This document shows, in pieces, positions 7,956-17,490 of a DNA stretch of 64,000 nt. Where the stretch lies: NCBI GenBank assembly GCA_003248965.1, contig QFQU01000011.1, positions 124,001-188,000 on the forward strand. The letters are read 5' to 3'. Positions within the stretch are counted from its first letter, which is position 1; every line of letters begins with the position of its first letter. Made by a program: the position numbers and the translations under genes. This DNA comes from Brevundimonas sp. GTDB taxonomy: Bacteria > Pseudomonadota > Alphaproteobacteria > Caulobacterales > Caulobacteraceae. A model generated the notes under the pieces. The model did not search any database. It was not told the origin of the DNA and saw only the letters and a program-made list of their open reading frames with translations.

Positions 7956-10415
7956 ATGCGCTTTCTGGATGAACATCGCCGCCGGCCTGCGCTCCTGGCT
8001 GATCATCTGCCCTGGGCGGCCATGGTCGCGCCGGGGGTCGTGCTGAACAAGGACGGCTCCTTCACCTGCGGCCTGCGATTCCGGGGGCCCGATCTCGAGT
8101 CGGCCTCGGATCTGGAGCTGATGTCGGTCCGGGCGCGGCTCAACAACGCCCTCAAACGTCTGGGCAGCGGATGGTGTCTGCATGTGGAGGCGCGTCGCCG
8201 TCCCGCCCAGGCCTATCCCAAGAGCGAGTTCGAGATCGCCGCCGCCTGGCTCGTCGACGCCGAGCGCCGCACCCTCTTCGAGACCAGCGAGCCGGCTTAC
8301 GAGACCGACTACCGGGCCGCGTTGACCTGGCTTCCACCGGCGGACCAGACCCGCCGGGTCGAGCGGGTTCTGTTCGACGGAGCCGATCCCGCGAGCCGGG
8401 ACTGGCGCACCGCGCTGGACGCCTTTTCGCGCGAAACTGCACAGATCGTCGACCTTCTGGCCGACGCCCTTCCGGACGTCGCCATGCTGGACGATGCGGC
8501 GATCCTGACCTGGCTCCACGACTGCGTTTCGCCCCGAACGGTCCATCTCGAACTGCCCGCGACGCCGATGTTCCTAGACGCTTGGCTCGCCGATGCGCCG
8601 CTTCTGGGCGGGGTGGCGCCGACGCTCGACGGTCAGACGCTGAAGGTGGTCTCGGTGCGGGGTCTGCCGGCGAGCACGCGGCCAGGGCTGCTCGACGCCC
8701 TCGGCGCCTTGCCCTTCCCCTATCGCTGGAGCGCTCGCTGGATCGGCCTCGACAAGGCGGATGCCGAGGTCGAGCTGGTCAAACTGCGCAAACGCTGGTT
8801 CGCCAAGCGCAAGGGCGTCGGCGTGCTGCTGCGCGAAGCCATCACCAAGGAGGAGGTCCCGCTCCTCGACACGGATGCCGCCGCCAAGACCGACGAATGC
8901 GACGGCGCCCTGGAGGCGCTCGGCTCGGACGCCTGCGCCTATGGCTATCTGACGACGACGATCACGGTGATGGCGCGCGACCCCGACCGGGCGTCGGAGC
9001 AGGCCCGGGCGATCGAGGCGACGCTGAACGCCCAGGGCTTTGTCGCCCGGACGGAGGATCTGAATGCGGTCGAGGCCTGGCTCGGCTCCCTGCCGGGCGA
9101 GCCCTATGCGGACGTCCGCCGCCCGCTGGTCTCCACCCTGAACCTCGCCGACCTTCTTCCAGTCTCCGCCGTCTGGGCCGGACCGACCGCAGACCCGCGC
9201 CTGCAGGGGCCGCCGCTGGCGGTCGCGCGAACCAGCGGGTCCACGCCTTTCCGACTCTCCCTGCATGTCGGCGACGTCGGCCACGCCATGGTCGTGGGGC
9301 CGACCGGCTCTGGAAAGAGCGCCTTGCTCGCCTTTCTGGCTCTCCAGTGGTTCCGCTACCCGAAGGCCCGCGTCGTCGTCTTCGACAAGGGCCGCAGCGC
9401 GCGCGCCGCGACCCTGGCCGCCGGCGGGCGCTGGCACCCACTGCAGCCGGGCGGAGACTTCACCCTCCAGCCGCTCGCCCGGATCGAGGACGAAGGCGAA
9501 CGCGCCTGGGCCTCGGAGTGGCTCGCCGACGCTGTCCGCCTCGCAGGCCTGGACCCGACGCCGCGCGTCCGCGAAGAGATCTGGGCCGCGCTCGGCGCCC
9601 TGGCCCAGGCCCCCGTCGCACAGCGCACGCTGACCGTTTTCACGGCCCTGGTCCAGGACAGGGCGGTGGCGGCCGCCCTGGAGCCCCTGACGCTCAAGGG
9701 ACCTCACGGCGCCCTGATCGACGGCGTCGCCCCGCAGGACGAAACGCTCGCCGCCTTCGAGTGCTTTGAGCTCGAGAGCCTGATGGCGACGCCATCGGCG
9801 GTCGCCTCCGTGCTCGCCGCCCTGTTCCATGAGATCGAGCGCGGCTTCGACGGCCGGCCCACGCTCCTGATCCTCGACGAGGCCTGGCTGTTTCTCGGCG
9901 AGACAGCCTTCGCGGCCCGCATCCGCGAATGGCTCAAGACCCTGCGCAAGAAGGGCGTGGCGGTGGTGTTCGCCACCCAGTCGCTCGACGACGTCGTGCG
10001 CTCGTCCATTGCGGCGGCCCTGATCGAGAGTTGCCCGACACAGATCTTCCTGCCCAACCCTCGCGCGCTCGAGCCGGCCTCGGCCGACCTCTACCGGATG
10101 TTCGGCCTGAACCGTCGCCAGCTGGAGCTGATCGCCTGGGCGACGCCCAAGCGCACCTACTATTGGCGACAGCCCGATGGGCGGCGGCTGTTCGATCTGA
10201 AGCTGACCGGAGCCGGCCTCGCGCTCTGCGGCGCCTCGTCTCCGGCTGACCAGACCCTCATCGAGAGCGTGCTGGCGGCTCTCGACCCGGCCGATCTGCG
10301 GCCGGACCGCTTCGCCCGCGAATTCCTCAAAGCCAAAGGAGTCCAGCATGTCGACAATGTCTTCGACAGCTTCGATCCGCCCGCCCCGGAACCCGTCCGG
10401 TACGCGGCGGAGTAG
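7956..10415 (+). CDS. trbE: TrbE, VirB4-like transfer ATPase
   Basis: This 819-residue protein is the large VirB4-class ATPase of the mating channel. The Walker A motif GPTGSGKSALL is near residue 450, the Walker B motif LLILDEAWLFLGE near 635, and a FATQSLDDV motif follows, all family hallmarks. ATG 7956 is 8 nt after the trbD stop; longer in-frame starts would run through trbD. Its last 68 nt overlap the start of trbJ. Confidence 0.96.
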   Translation: MRFLDEHRRRPALLADHLPWAAMVAPGVVLNKDGSFTCGLRFRGPDLESASDLELMSVRARLNNALKRLGSGWCLHVEARRRPAQAYPKSEFEIAAAWLVDAERRTLFETSEPAYETDYRAALTWLPPADQTRRVERVLFDGADPASRDWRTALDAFSRETAQIVDLLADALPDVAMLDDAAILTWLHDCVSPRTVHLELPATPMFLDAWLADAPLLGGVAPTLDGQTLKVVSVRGLPASTRPGLLDALGALPFPYRWSARWIGLDKADAEVELVKLRKRWFAKRKGVGVLLREAITKEEVPLLDTDAAAKTDECDGALEALGSDACAYGYLTTTITVMARDPDRASEQARAIEATLNAQGFVARTEDLNAVEAWLGSLPGEPYADVRRPLVSTLNLADLLPVSAVWAGPTADPRLQGPPLAVARTSGSTPFRLSLHVGDVGHAMVVGPTGSGKSALLAFLALQWFRYPKARVVVFDKGRSARAATLAAGGRWHPLQPGGDFTLQPLARIEDEGERAWASEWLADAVRLAGLDPTPRVREEIWAALGALAQAPVAQRTLTVFTALVQDRAVAAALEPLTLKGPHGALIDGVAPQDETLAAFECFELESLMATPSAVASVLAALFHEIERGFDGRPTLLILDEAWLFLGETAFAARIREWLKTLRKKGVAVVFATQSLDDVVRSSIAAALIESCPTQIFLPNPRALEPASADLYRMFGLNRRQLELIAWATPKRTYYWRQPDGRRLFDLKLTGAGLALCGASSPADQTLIESVLAALDPADLRPDRFAREFLKAKGVQHVDNVFDSFDPPAPEPVRYAAE

Positions 10416-11127
10416 GTCCTCGGTCCTGGCGGCGACCGCCCTGGTGCTCGCCGCAGTCGCAGGCTTCCCGCCGCCCTCCGCCGCCCAGCAGATCGTCTAC
10501 GATCCCCGCGCCCATGTGCAGACCAGCCTCCAGGCGGCTCGGCAGTTGGAAAGCCTCGCCAATGACGCGCGGGCGCTGGCCAATCAGGCGCGCAGCCTCG
10601 CCGCCTCGCCCTACAGTCATCTCGCCGGGTCATCGGAGACCCTGCGCGACATCGGCGAGCTGGCGCGGACCGTCCGGGGCACGGCATCGACCCTCGACGG
10701 TGTCCAGCGGCAGTTTGCCGATCTGTACCCGGACGACCTGTCTCTCTCGGATCTCACGGCGCTCGGCGCCGACCGGTCCACGACCGCCCGACGGACCGCC
10801 GAGGATCTGGCGCGGACGGCGGCCGAACTGGAGCGGCTGGCCCAGAGCCGGGACGGGCGTGTCCGGGGCGCCATGGCCGCCAGCGAGGCGGCGGAGGGCG
10901 AAACGGCCGCGATCCAGTCCTCGACCCAGATGTTGTCCGTCCTCGCGGAGGATCTGGCCAGCATGCGGACCCTGCTTCTGGCCCAGTCCCGGCTGATGGC
11001 CGAGGGCGCGGCGCGCCAGGCCGCCGAAAGGGACGCCGCGATCGAGGCCCGGCGCCGCTTCTGGGCGCGGGGCGCGTCCACGCCGACCGCCCCGTCCTTC
11101 AACCCCTTGCCCCACGCTCGGGACTGA
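10348..11127 (+). CDS. trbJ: TrbJ, VirB5-like minor pilin/adhesin
   Basis: This 259-residue protein has a basic N-terminus, a hydrophobic signal segment (VLAATALVLAAVAGFPP) ending at SAAQQ, and then a mature region that is almost entirely helical and Ala/Arg/Leu rich. This is the usual appearance of TrbJ/VirB5, a periplasmic or pilus-tip component. AAAGGAG precedes ATG 10348 by 6 nt, which supports this start even though it lies inside the 3' end of trbE. Confidence 0.88.
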   Translation: MSTMSSTASIRPPRNPSGTRRSRSSVLAATALVLAAVAGFPPPSAAQQIVYDPRAHVQTSLQAARQLESLANDARALANQARSLAASPYSHLAGSSETLRDIGELARTVRGTASTLDGVQRQFADLYPDDLSLSDLTALGADRSTTARRTAEDLARTAAELERLAQSRDGRVRGAMAASEAAEGETAAIQSSTQMLSVLAEDLASMRTLLLAQSRLMAEGAARQAAERDAAIEARRRFWARGASTPTAPSFNPLPHARD

Positions 11128-11135
11128 GGAGCGCG

Positions 11136-12506
11136 ATGATGGCTGGCCCCGGAATGGAGACCCCGAACGAGCTGATGGTGGTGTTTTCCGACACCGTCAC
11201 CGCCGGCTTCGACGCCCTGTCCGGCTCGGTCAATGGGGTGTTCGGACTGCTGATCGCGCTCGTGGTGGCGCTGACGGGCATCCAGTGGGCGCTCTCGCCC
11301 AACCGCGACGTCCTCGCCTCAGGCTTCGGCAAGGTGCTGCTGATCGGGGCCTTCGCCTGGCTCATCAATGACTGGCAGGCCCTGTCGGAAACGATCTACG
11401 CCGGCTTCCTAGAGCTCGGCCTCACCGCCGGCGGAGGCTCCCTGTCGCGCGCGGAGTTTCTCAATCCGGGCGCCATCCTCCAGCAGGGCTGGGAGATCGT
11501 GAAGGCGCTGGGCGAAACGCCCGCACCGGTCGAGAACCCGCTCGACGTCATGGGAAACATGGCCGACGCCCTCATCCTCGGGCTGGCCATGATCGGCATC
11601 ATGCTGGCCTTCGCGATCCTGGCCCTGCAGATCATCGTCTCCCTGCTGGAGTTCAAGATCGTCACCCTGGGCGGCTTCGTCCTCCTGCCGTTCGGCATCT
11701 GGAACAAGACCGCCTTTCTGGCCGAGCGGCCGCTCGGCTACGTCGTCTCCTCCGGGCTCAAGGTATTGGCGCTGGCCATCGTCGTCTCGGGCGCGCGGAC
11801 GATCTTCGACCAGCTCCAGCCCTCGGCCAATCCTGACATCTACGAGGCCCTGACCATTCTGGTCGCCGCCCTGCTGCTGGCCATGCTGGCGATCTTCATC
11901 CCGAACCTCGCCTCGGCCCTCGTGACCGGTGGGCCAGCCCTGGGGGCGGGCGCAGCCCTGACGAGCGGATTGGCTGTCGCCGGCGCCGGGGCCCTCGTGG
12001 CGGGCGGCGTGGCGGGGGCCGGAGCCATGGCCGGGCGGGCCGCCGCCGTCAGCGGGTCGTCCAAAGCCGCCGCAGGCGCGGCCTCCGGGGCGCGCTCCTC
12101 CGGAAGCGGACCGTCGTCCGGGAGCTTTCCGCCGGGCGGCGGACCTCGACCTTCGCCAAGACCCGCGCCGGGCTCCGGCGGCGCTGCGGCGGCCTCAACC
12201 CCCTCCCGCGCGTCCGCCTCTCCGCCCGCAGGATCGGGACCATCGCGGTCGACCTCGGCGTCGCCGGCCGAAGAGTCGGCCGATCGGCCGGCCTCGGCGC
12301 CGTCCCTCGGCAAGCCGGCGCCTGACGCCGAGCGCCGCGACCGGCCTTCCCTGTCGGAGGAGAGACCGCCGGGTGCAGGCAGCGGTCGCACCGCCGGCCG
12401 ATCCGCCGCCCTCCAGGCCTTCTTCATCGCCAACTCGGCTCGCGCCCTGATGCCGGCCGGCGAGAACAGCGGCGCCCTCAAACCCACCGTCAGACCCGAG
12501 GATTGA
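11136..12506 (+). CDS. trbL: TrbL, VirB6-like polytopic membrane protein
   Basis: This 456-residue protein has about six hydrophobic segments in residues 30-290, for example VFGLLIALVVALTGIQWAL and the LQIIVSLLEFKIVTLGGFVL region. A long low-complexity tail rich in Gly, Pro, Ser and Ala follows. TrbL/VirB6 forms part of the inner-membrane translocation channel. The Pro/Ser-rich tail is common in this family. The stop TGA at 12504-12506 is 2 nt before the trbF ATG. Confidence 0.92.
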   Translation: MMAGPGMETPNELMVVFSDTVTAGFDALSGSVNGVFGLLIALVVALTGIQWALSPNRDVLASGFGKVLLIGAFAWLINDWQALSETIYAGFLELGLTAGGGSLSRAEFLNPGAILQQGWEIVKALGETPAPVENPLDVMGNMADALILGLAMIGIMLAFAILALQIIVSLLEFKIVTLGGFVLLPFGIWNKTAFLAERPLGYVVSSGLKVLALAIVVSGARTIFDQLQPSANPDIYEALTILVAALLLAMLAIFIPNLASALVTGGPALGAGAALTSGLAVAGAGALVAGGVAGAGAMAGRAAAVSGSSKAAAGAASGARSSGSGPSSGSFPPGGGPRPSPRPAPGSGGAAAASTPSRASASPPAGSGPSRSTSASPAEESADRPASAPSLGKPAPDAERRDRPSLSEERPPGAGSGRTAGRSAALQAFFIANSARALMPAGENSGALKPTVRPED

Positions 12507-12508
12507 GC

Positions 12509-13192
12509 ATGCATCCCTTCTTCAAGCCCAAACGCCCCCTGACCGCGTCCCCTGAAGCCACCCCCTATCAGCGCGCCGGTCAGGTCTGGGACGACCGGAT
12601 GGGTCTTTCCATCGCCCATGCCCGCAACTGGCGCCGCATCGCCCTGGCCAATCTCGGTCTGGCGGCCTTTCTCGGCGCGGGCTGGTGGGTCCAGGCGGAT
12701 CGCGCCGTGGTCCGACCTTTCGTCGTGGAGGTGTCCGACTGGGGACAGACGCAGAGGATCACCGCCCTGGACGGCCGTTACGAGCCGACCGAGGCCCAGA
12801 CCGGCTATGCGCTCGCCCAGTGGATCCGGGACGTCCGCTCTAAGTCGATCGATCCGATCGTGATCCGTCAGAACTGGCTGCGCGCCTACGACCTCCTGAG
12901 CCCCAAGGCCTCCGCCTTCCTGAACGACTGGGCCCAGGCCAACGACCCGTTCGCCGACGCCGGCCGGGAAGCGGTCAATGTCGAGGTGCTCAACGTCGTC
13001 CGCCGCAGCGAGCGAACCTTCGATCTGCAGTGGCGAGAGACCCGCTTCGTCAACGGTCAGCAAGCGGGGGCCGAGCGCTGGCGCGCCCTCATCACCGTCG
13101 CCCATCAGCCGCCCCGCAACGAGGCGGAGCTGATGCGCAATCCCCTTGGCCTCAAGATCGAGGATGTCTCATGGACCCCCGACGCTTCCTGA
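12509..13192 (+). CDS. trbF: TrbF, VirB8-like inner-membrane scaffold
   Basis: This 227-residue protein has one N-terminal transmembrane helix (NLGLAAFLGAGWWVQ) and a periplasmic NTF2-like VirB8 domain, including the WRETRFVNG segment typical of TrbF. I prefer ATG 12509 over TTG 12503 because GAGGA lies about 7 nt upstream. It bridges the inner-membrane and core complexes of the secretion channel. The gene overlaps trbG by 22 nt. Confidence 0.9.
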   Translation: MHPFFKPKRPLTASPEATPYQRAGQVWDDRMGLSIAHARNWRRIALANLGLAAFLGAGWWVQADRAVVRPFVVEVSDWGQTQRITALDGRYEPTEAQTGYALAQWIRDVRSKSIDPIVIRQNWLRAYDLLSPKASAFLNDWAQANDPFADAGREAVNVEVLNVVRRSERTFDLQWRETRFVNGQQAGAERWRALITVAHQPPRNEAELMRNPLGLKIEDVSWTPDAS

Positions 13193-14229
13193 GCGGGACG
13201 GCTGTCCCGATCGCCGCCGCCCTTGCGCTTTCCGGCTGCGCCCTGGTTCATGGCGCCGACGGCGGTGTGGAACCGATCGCGCTCTCCACCCCGATCGGCC
13301 TCGCGGAGCCGCCGGCGGTCGCGCGTCCCGAGCCGGCCCTGGAGACCAGGCCCGATCCGGTCACGGCGGCCGCTGATCTCGGCTCCACGGCACGGCCCTA
13401 TCTCGAGACGGTTGCAGCCTCCGCGTCGCCACGCCGACGTCGGGACGCGGCCGCTCCAACCGACAGCCTGCCTTCCGGACGCGCGGCCATTGCGGCGGCC
13501 AACCGGTCGGCGCGCGCCGCCTCCAGCGCGGACGCCTTCGTCGGCGGGGTCCAGGTGTTCGCCTGGTTCGACGGGCGGGTCTACGAGGTCTGGACCGCTC
13601 CCTTGCGGGTCACCACCCTGACCCTTGCCCCGGGAGAAACCGTGTCGGCCAAGGCGGCCGGGGACACGGTCCGCTGGCAGATCGGCGAGAGCCAGTCCGG
13701 CTCCGGCGTCTCGGCGCGAACCCATGTCCTGATCAAGCCGCTGCAGGCCGGGCTCGAGACCAACCTGGTCCTGACGACGAGCCAGAGGGTCTATCTCCTG
13801 ATCCTTCGCAGCGGGTCGGCCGACGCCTTCAACGCCGCCATCGCCTGGGACTACGGGTTTGCGTCGCACGGCCCCGAGGCCGCCGAGGGGCAGTCCGGCC
13901 TGCCGCCGGTCGATGTCGCAGCGGCAACGCCCCAGGGGCCGATCGATGCCCGCTACAGGATCGACCCGCGTGGGCGGGCGCCGCGCTGGGCGCCGACCGC
14001 CGTGTTCAATGACGGCACACGGACCTTCATCACCCTGTCGCCGGACGCCGACATCGATGAGGCGCCGGCCCTCTTCATCAGGGCCGACGGAGACCTCCAG
14101 CTGGTCAACTACCGGCAGGCCGACGGCGTCCTGATCGTTGATCGGATCTTCGATGAAGCGGAGCTGCGGCTCGGCGATCGTCGACCGCAGATCGTCCATA
14201 TCCGCCGTCTTCCGGGAGCCGCCCGATGA
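13171..14229 (+). CDS. trbG: TrbG, VirB9-like outer-membrane-associated channel protein
   Basis: This 352-residue protein has a signal peptide with a lipobox-like ALALSGC, a Pro/Ala-rich linker and a C-terminal VirB9/TrbG domain. Characteristic stretches are YEVWTAPLRVTTLTLAPGE, SQRVYLLILRSG and WAPTAVFNDGTRTFITL. It joins TrbI in the periplasmic core complex. The start at ATG 13171 lies within the end of trbF; longer versions lack the signal peptide. The stop overlaps trbI as ATGA. Confidence 0.93.
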   Translation: MDPRRFLSGTAVPIAAALALSGCALVHGADGGVEPIALSTPIGLAEPPAVARPEPALETRPDPVTAAADLGSTARPYLETVAASASPRRRRDAAAPTDSLPSGRAAIAAANRSARAASSADAFVGGVQVFAWFDGRVYEVWTAPLRVTTLTLAPGETVSAKAAGDTVRWQIGESQSGSGVSARTHVLIKPLQAGLETNLVLTTSQRVYLLILRSGSADAFNAAIAWDYGFASHGPEAAEGQSGLPPVDVAAATPQGPIDARYRIDPRGRAPRWAPTAVFNDGTRTFITLSPDADIDEAPALFIRADGDLQLVNYRQADGVLIVDRIFDEAELRLGDRRPQIVHIRRLPGAAR

Positions 14230-15407
14230 TCGATCCCCACAGCGCTGAAACCGCCGGAACTCAACCCGGCATGCAGACACCGGCGCCCCCGCCGCCCGTC
14301 ACGGCTCCCAAGGCCCCGCCGCCGCCCTTGATGGGACGGGCGCCGCGTCCCGGGGCCGTCCGCATCCGCAAGCCTGTCGTCCAGGGGGCGGTGTTGGTTG
14401 CGGCCCTGCTCGTGTCCGGATCTCTCGCCTGGGCCTTCGTGGTCCAGCCGCAGATGACGCGCCAGGCTCGCGACGCTGCGGACGCCGAGGGCGCAGGCGA
14501 GGCGCGAGGCAGCGTCAGGCCTTCGGACCGCGTGACCGACCAGCCGGCGAGCTATGACCGCCTCGCCCAGACTGACGCCCTGCCGGAGCGCCGGGGCGCG
14601 CCGCCCGAGGCAAGAGAGACCGCGACACCCCCACAGCCCGCGCGCATACTTGCGCCCCCGTACAGCACGGCTCCCCGCGCGCCGCGGCCGGCGGACCAGG
14701 CGGCCGCCTCGGGGCTCTTCTTCGAGGGGGCACCGCGAAGCGGAACCGTCCAGGCCGCCGGCCGATCAGACCCGGGTCCCTCGCCCGAGATGCGGGACTA
14801 TGGGGCGATCTACAGCCCGCACGGCCTCCTGGCGCCCGTGTCCCCCTACGAGCTGAAGGCCGGGGCCGTCATCCCGGGCGTCTTGCTGACAGCGGTCGAT
14901 ACGTCCCGTCCCGGTCCCGTCGTGGCCACGGTCAGCCAGAATGTGTTCGATTCCATCACCGGACGTCATCTCGTCGTTCCGCAGGGGACGCGGCTGATCG
15001 GACGCCACGAAGGCGAGAGCGCCCATGGCGATCGCCGGGCCTTCCTGGTCTGGGACCGGCTGATCCTTCCCAACGGCAAGAGCCTGATCCTCTCGGAGGA
15101 GCCCGGCGTCGATGCGCAGGGCTCCGTCGGGGTCCGCGGCGAGGTCGATCGGCGTCTCTGGCCGCTCGGCGTCGCGACGCTCTTCGCCGGCGCCATCACC
15201 ACCCTCGGCGAGCTGGCGCGGGGCGGATCAGATGATCGATCGTTCGCCGCCAGTGCCGGGAGCGCCGCGTCCATTGAGGCCTCCCAGGTCGGGGGACGGC
15301 TCATCGACCGCGAGCTCACGGTTCAGCCGTCCATCCGCGTCCGGGCGGGCGCGCCGGTCCGGGTGATGATCACCCGCGATCTCATTCTGGAGCCCTATCG
15401 CCGATGA
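14226..15407 (+). CDS. trbI: TrbI, VirB10-like core complex protein
   Basis: This 393-residue protein has a Pro-rich cytoplasmic N-terminus, a transmembrane helix (VQGAVLVAALLVSGSLAWAFV), a Pro/Ala-rich periplasmic linker and a C-terminal VirB10 beta-barrel domain. The domain includes YELKAGAVIPGVLLTAVDT and VPQGTRLIGRHE. It spans both membranes and gates the channel. It is the last of the trb genes; no trbK or trbH homologue is present. Confidence 0.95.
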   Translation: MIDPHSAETAGTQPGMQTPAPPPPVTAPKAPPPPLMGRAPRPGAVRIRKPVVQGAVLVAALLVSGSLAWAFVVQPQMTRQARDAADAEGAGEARGSVRPSDRVTDQPASYDRLAQTDALPERRGAPPEARETATPPQPARILAPPYSTAPRAPRPADQAAASGLFFEGAPRSGTVQAAGRSDPGPSPEMRDYGAIYSPHGLLAPVSPYELKAGAVIPGVLLTAVDTSRPGPVVATVSQNVFDSITGRHLVVPQGTRLIGRHEGESAHGDRRAFLVWDRLILPNGKSLILSEEPGVDAQGSVGVRGEVDRRLWPLGVATLFAGAITTLGELARGGSDDRSFAASAGSAASIEASQVGGRLIDRELTVQPSIRVRAGAPVRVMITRDLILEPYRR

Positions 15408-15907
15408 CCCGTCTCCCTCGCCTTCTCACGGCGGCCATGGTGCCCGCCGTCGGCCTCCTGGCGTTCGGCGCGATCGGGGGACAACGGCCCGCGCTCGCGC
15501 TGATCAATGAAAGCCCGAGCCTGCCCAAGGGCGTCTATGTCCGCACGGCGGCCGCCGAAATCTCCCGGGGCGAAGTCGTCGCCATTCGCCAGCCAGCCGT
15601 CGTGCGTCCCTATCTGGCGCGTCAGGGCATGCCGCCCGAGGTGCGCCTGATCAAACGGGTGGCGGCGACGGGGGGCGATGCCGTCTGCTCGGACGGCCGC
15701 TGGATGATCGCCCCGATGCGCACCGTCCGGATCCACGACAGGGACCGCAACGGCGCGCCTCTCCCGGCCTGGCGGGGCTGCCGCAGGCTCGCCGCCGACG
15801 AACGACTGCTGCTCGGCGACACGCCGTCCAGCCTGGACAGTCGGTACTTCGGGCCGGTCACGACCGCCCAGATCGAGGGCGTCTATCGGGAGGCCCTGAC
15901 ATGGTGA
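15404..15907 (+). CDS. traF: TraF-type S26 peptidase (pilin maturation)
   Basis: This 167-residue protein resembles TraF/LepB serine-lysine peptidases. It has an N-terminal hydrophobic anchor, the nucleophile region NESPSLPKGVYVR and the general-base region LIKRVAATGGD, followed by the LLLGDTPSSLDSRYFGPV motif. In RP4-like systems TraF cleaves and cyclises TrbC, and trbC is present in this operon. It overlaps trbI by 4 nt and the transglycosylase gene by 7 nt. Confidence 0.9.
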   Translation: MTRLPRLLTAAMVPAVGLLAFGAIGGQRPALALINESPSLPKGVYVRTAAAEISRGEVVAIRQPAVVRPYLARQGMPPEVRLIKRVAATGGDAVCSDGRWMIAPMRTVRIHDRDRNGAPLPAWRGCRRLAADERLLLGDTPSSLDSRYFGPVTTAQIEGVYREALTW

Positions 15908-16512
15908 AACGCAGCCTTCCGATCGCCGCCCTCGCCGTCCTCGCGGCGACGTCGCCGGCCGCCGCCCAGACACGCATCGACTGGCGTCCCGCCGGCGGGG
16001 ACCTGTTCGTCGGCGCCGCCGTGGACGCGACGACGCCCGACGTCGCCGGTGTGGAAGCGGTCCGTCTCGCGGATCTGGACCAGCCTTTCGCCGAGGCCAT
16101 CGCTGAAGCGGCCGACCGACACGGCCTGGACCGCAAGCTGCTCCACGCCCTGGTCGTGGTGGAAAGCGCCTACCGCCCCCAGGCCTGCTCCCACGCGGGC
16201 GCCTGCGGCCTGACCCAGCTGATGCCGGGCACCGCCGCCGACCTTGGCGTTCGGGACCGGTTCGATCCCTATGAGAACCTGCGCGGCGGCGCCGACTACC
16301 TCGCCCGCCAGATCCTCCGCTTCGGCGATCTGCGCCTGGCCCTCGCGGCCTATAACTCCGGTCCCGATCGGGTCGCCAGACTGGGCCGGATCCCGAACAT
16401 CACCGAAACGCAGAACTACGTCGTGACCGTGATCAACTGCTACCTGGCGCTAACGGCGGGTCGCGGGGTCCGGTCGTCGCGGGAATGCACTCCGGCGGAG
16501 GCCGCGCTATGA
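15901..16512 (+). CDS. Secreted lytic transglycosylase
   Basis: This 203-residue protein has a signal peptide (LPIAALAVLAATSPAAAQ) and an SLT-type domain. The catalytic Glu is in VVVESAYRPQA; the GACGLTQLMPGTAADLGV and ALAAYNSGPDRV motifs follow. Such VirB1-like enzymes open the peptidoglycan locally so that the mating channel can assemble. The gene overlaps traF and its downstream neighbour by 4-7 nt, which places it in the same transfer operon. Confidence 0.92.
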   Translation: MVKRSLPIAALAVLAATSPAAAQTRIDWRPAGGDLFVGAAVDATTPDVAGVEAVRLADLDQPFAEAIAEAADRHGLDRKLLHALVVVESAYRPQACSHAGACGLTQLMPGTAADLGVRDRFDPYENLRGGADYLARQILRFGDLRLALAAYNSGPDRVARLGRIPNITETQNYVVTVINCYLALTAGRGVRSSRECTPAEAAL

Positions 16513-16817
16513 CCTTCGCGACGGAGCCCCGCGACGGCGCGGATCAAGCGCCCGAGACGGCGGAGACCTTGCTGACGCGGGCGGAGGCCTCGGCCTTTCT
16601 GGAGGGCAGGGGCATCCGGATGAAGCCGACGACCCTGGCGCGGGCCTATTCGACCGGCTCGGGCGGACCGCCCTGCCGTCACATCCGGAACAAGCCCTTC
16701 TACCCTCTCGACCTGCTCGAAGCCTGGGCCCGGTCCCAGATCACAGCGCCGGTCGCGTCCTCCAGCGAACGTCAGCGCCTTCGGCGCGAGGCCCGCAGCC
16801 GGGAGGCCGCATCATGA
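16509..16817 (+). CDS. Small helix-turn-helix-like protein of the transfer operon
   Basis: This 102-residue protein has a segment TRAEASAFLEGRGIRMKPTT followed by PPCRHIRNKPFYPLDLLEAW, resembling MerR/excisionase-type winged DNA-binding domains. ATG 16509 overlaps the upstream stop by 4 nt. A regulatory role in transfer is plausible. I do not recognise a named family. Confidence 0.6.
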   Translation: MTFATEPRDGADQAPETAETLLTRAEASAFLEGRGIRMKPTTLARAYSTGSGGPPCRHIRNKPFYPLDLLEAWARSQITAPVASSSERQRLRREARSREAAS

Positions 16818-16999
16818 CCTCCCAACGCCCCAGCCTGGAGGCCCTGCTGAACGACCCCTCGGTCAGCTACCCGCTCAAGGCCGTCCTGCTGGTCTGGTGG
16901 AGTCGCGACCCGCTCGATGCGGCGAACGACGCCGCGGCCCTCGCCACGGTCATGGGCGACCGCGCGGTCTCGCTCCTGGAGCAGCGTCATGGCCCATGA
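16814..16999 (+). CDS. Hypothetical 61-residue protein
   Basis: A short protein beginning MTSQRPSLEALLNDPSV, overlapping both neighbours in the 4-nt to 11-nt style of the whole operon. That arrangement is the main support for it being real. It has no signal peptide, no membrane segment and no motif that I recognise. Similar tiny proteins occur between transfer and AlpA genes in related ICEs, but I cannot assign a role. Confidence 0.55.
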   Translation: MTSQRPSLEALLNDPSVSYPLKAVLLVWWSRDPLDAANDAAALATVMGDRAVSLLEQRHGP

Positions 17000-17354
17000 G
17001 CGAGGGCTGGACCGGTTTCTCGGCTGGCGTCAGGTCCGCGACCTCACGGGGCTCGGCCGCACGACGGCGTGGCGGATGCGTCAGGCCGGGGATTTCCCCG
17101 ACCCGGTGCCGATTTCACCCGGCCGGGTGGCCTGGCGAGAACGCGACATCGCCGCCTGGAACGAGAGCCGGGGCGCCCCGATCCCGACCCGGCGGGCCGC
17201 GGCCAAGCCGCGCCCTTCGGAAGTCCGCGTCATCGATACGGCGACCCCTGAACCGGCGCCCTCTGCGGCGATGGCGTCGCCCCATCCCAGACACCGTCCC
17301 GCGCGGCGACCGCGATCAACCCTTGCCGAGGGTCAGCTCGGCTTCGACTTCTAG
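16989..17354 (+). CDS. AlpA-family DNA-binding regulator
   Basis: This 121-residue protein has an AlpA/excisionase-like helix-turn-helix: GWRQVRDLTGLGRTTAWRM, then GDFPDPVPISPGRVAWRERD and IAAWNESR. A basic Pro-rich tail ends in GQLGFDF. AlpA-type proteins regulate integrase or excision genes of mobile elements, which fits its place at the end of the transfer operon. ATG 16989 lies inside the previous gene; the upstream in-frame ATG at 16917 would extend deep into it. Confidence 0.75.
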   Translation: MAHERGLDRFLGWRQVRDLTGLGRTTAWRMRQAGDFPDPVPISPGRVAWRERDIAAWNESRGAPIPTRRAAAKPRPSEVRVIDTATPEPAPSAAMASPHPRHRPARRPRSTLAEGQLGFDF

Positions 17355-17490
17355 GACTGATGCGGGCAGTCAGCACGGTTTCGATGTGTGGTGTCCCGCC
17401 ATTTCCCGATTTACCGGCCTACTCTCGCATTGGCGCTGACAGCTCGGCTTGAAAGGCCTAACTATCGCGTATGTGAAATACGGGAAAGTT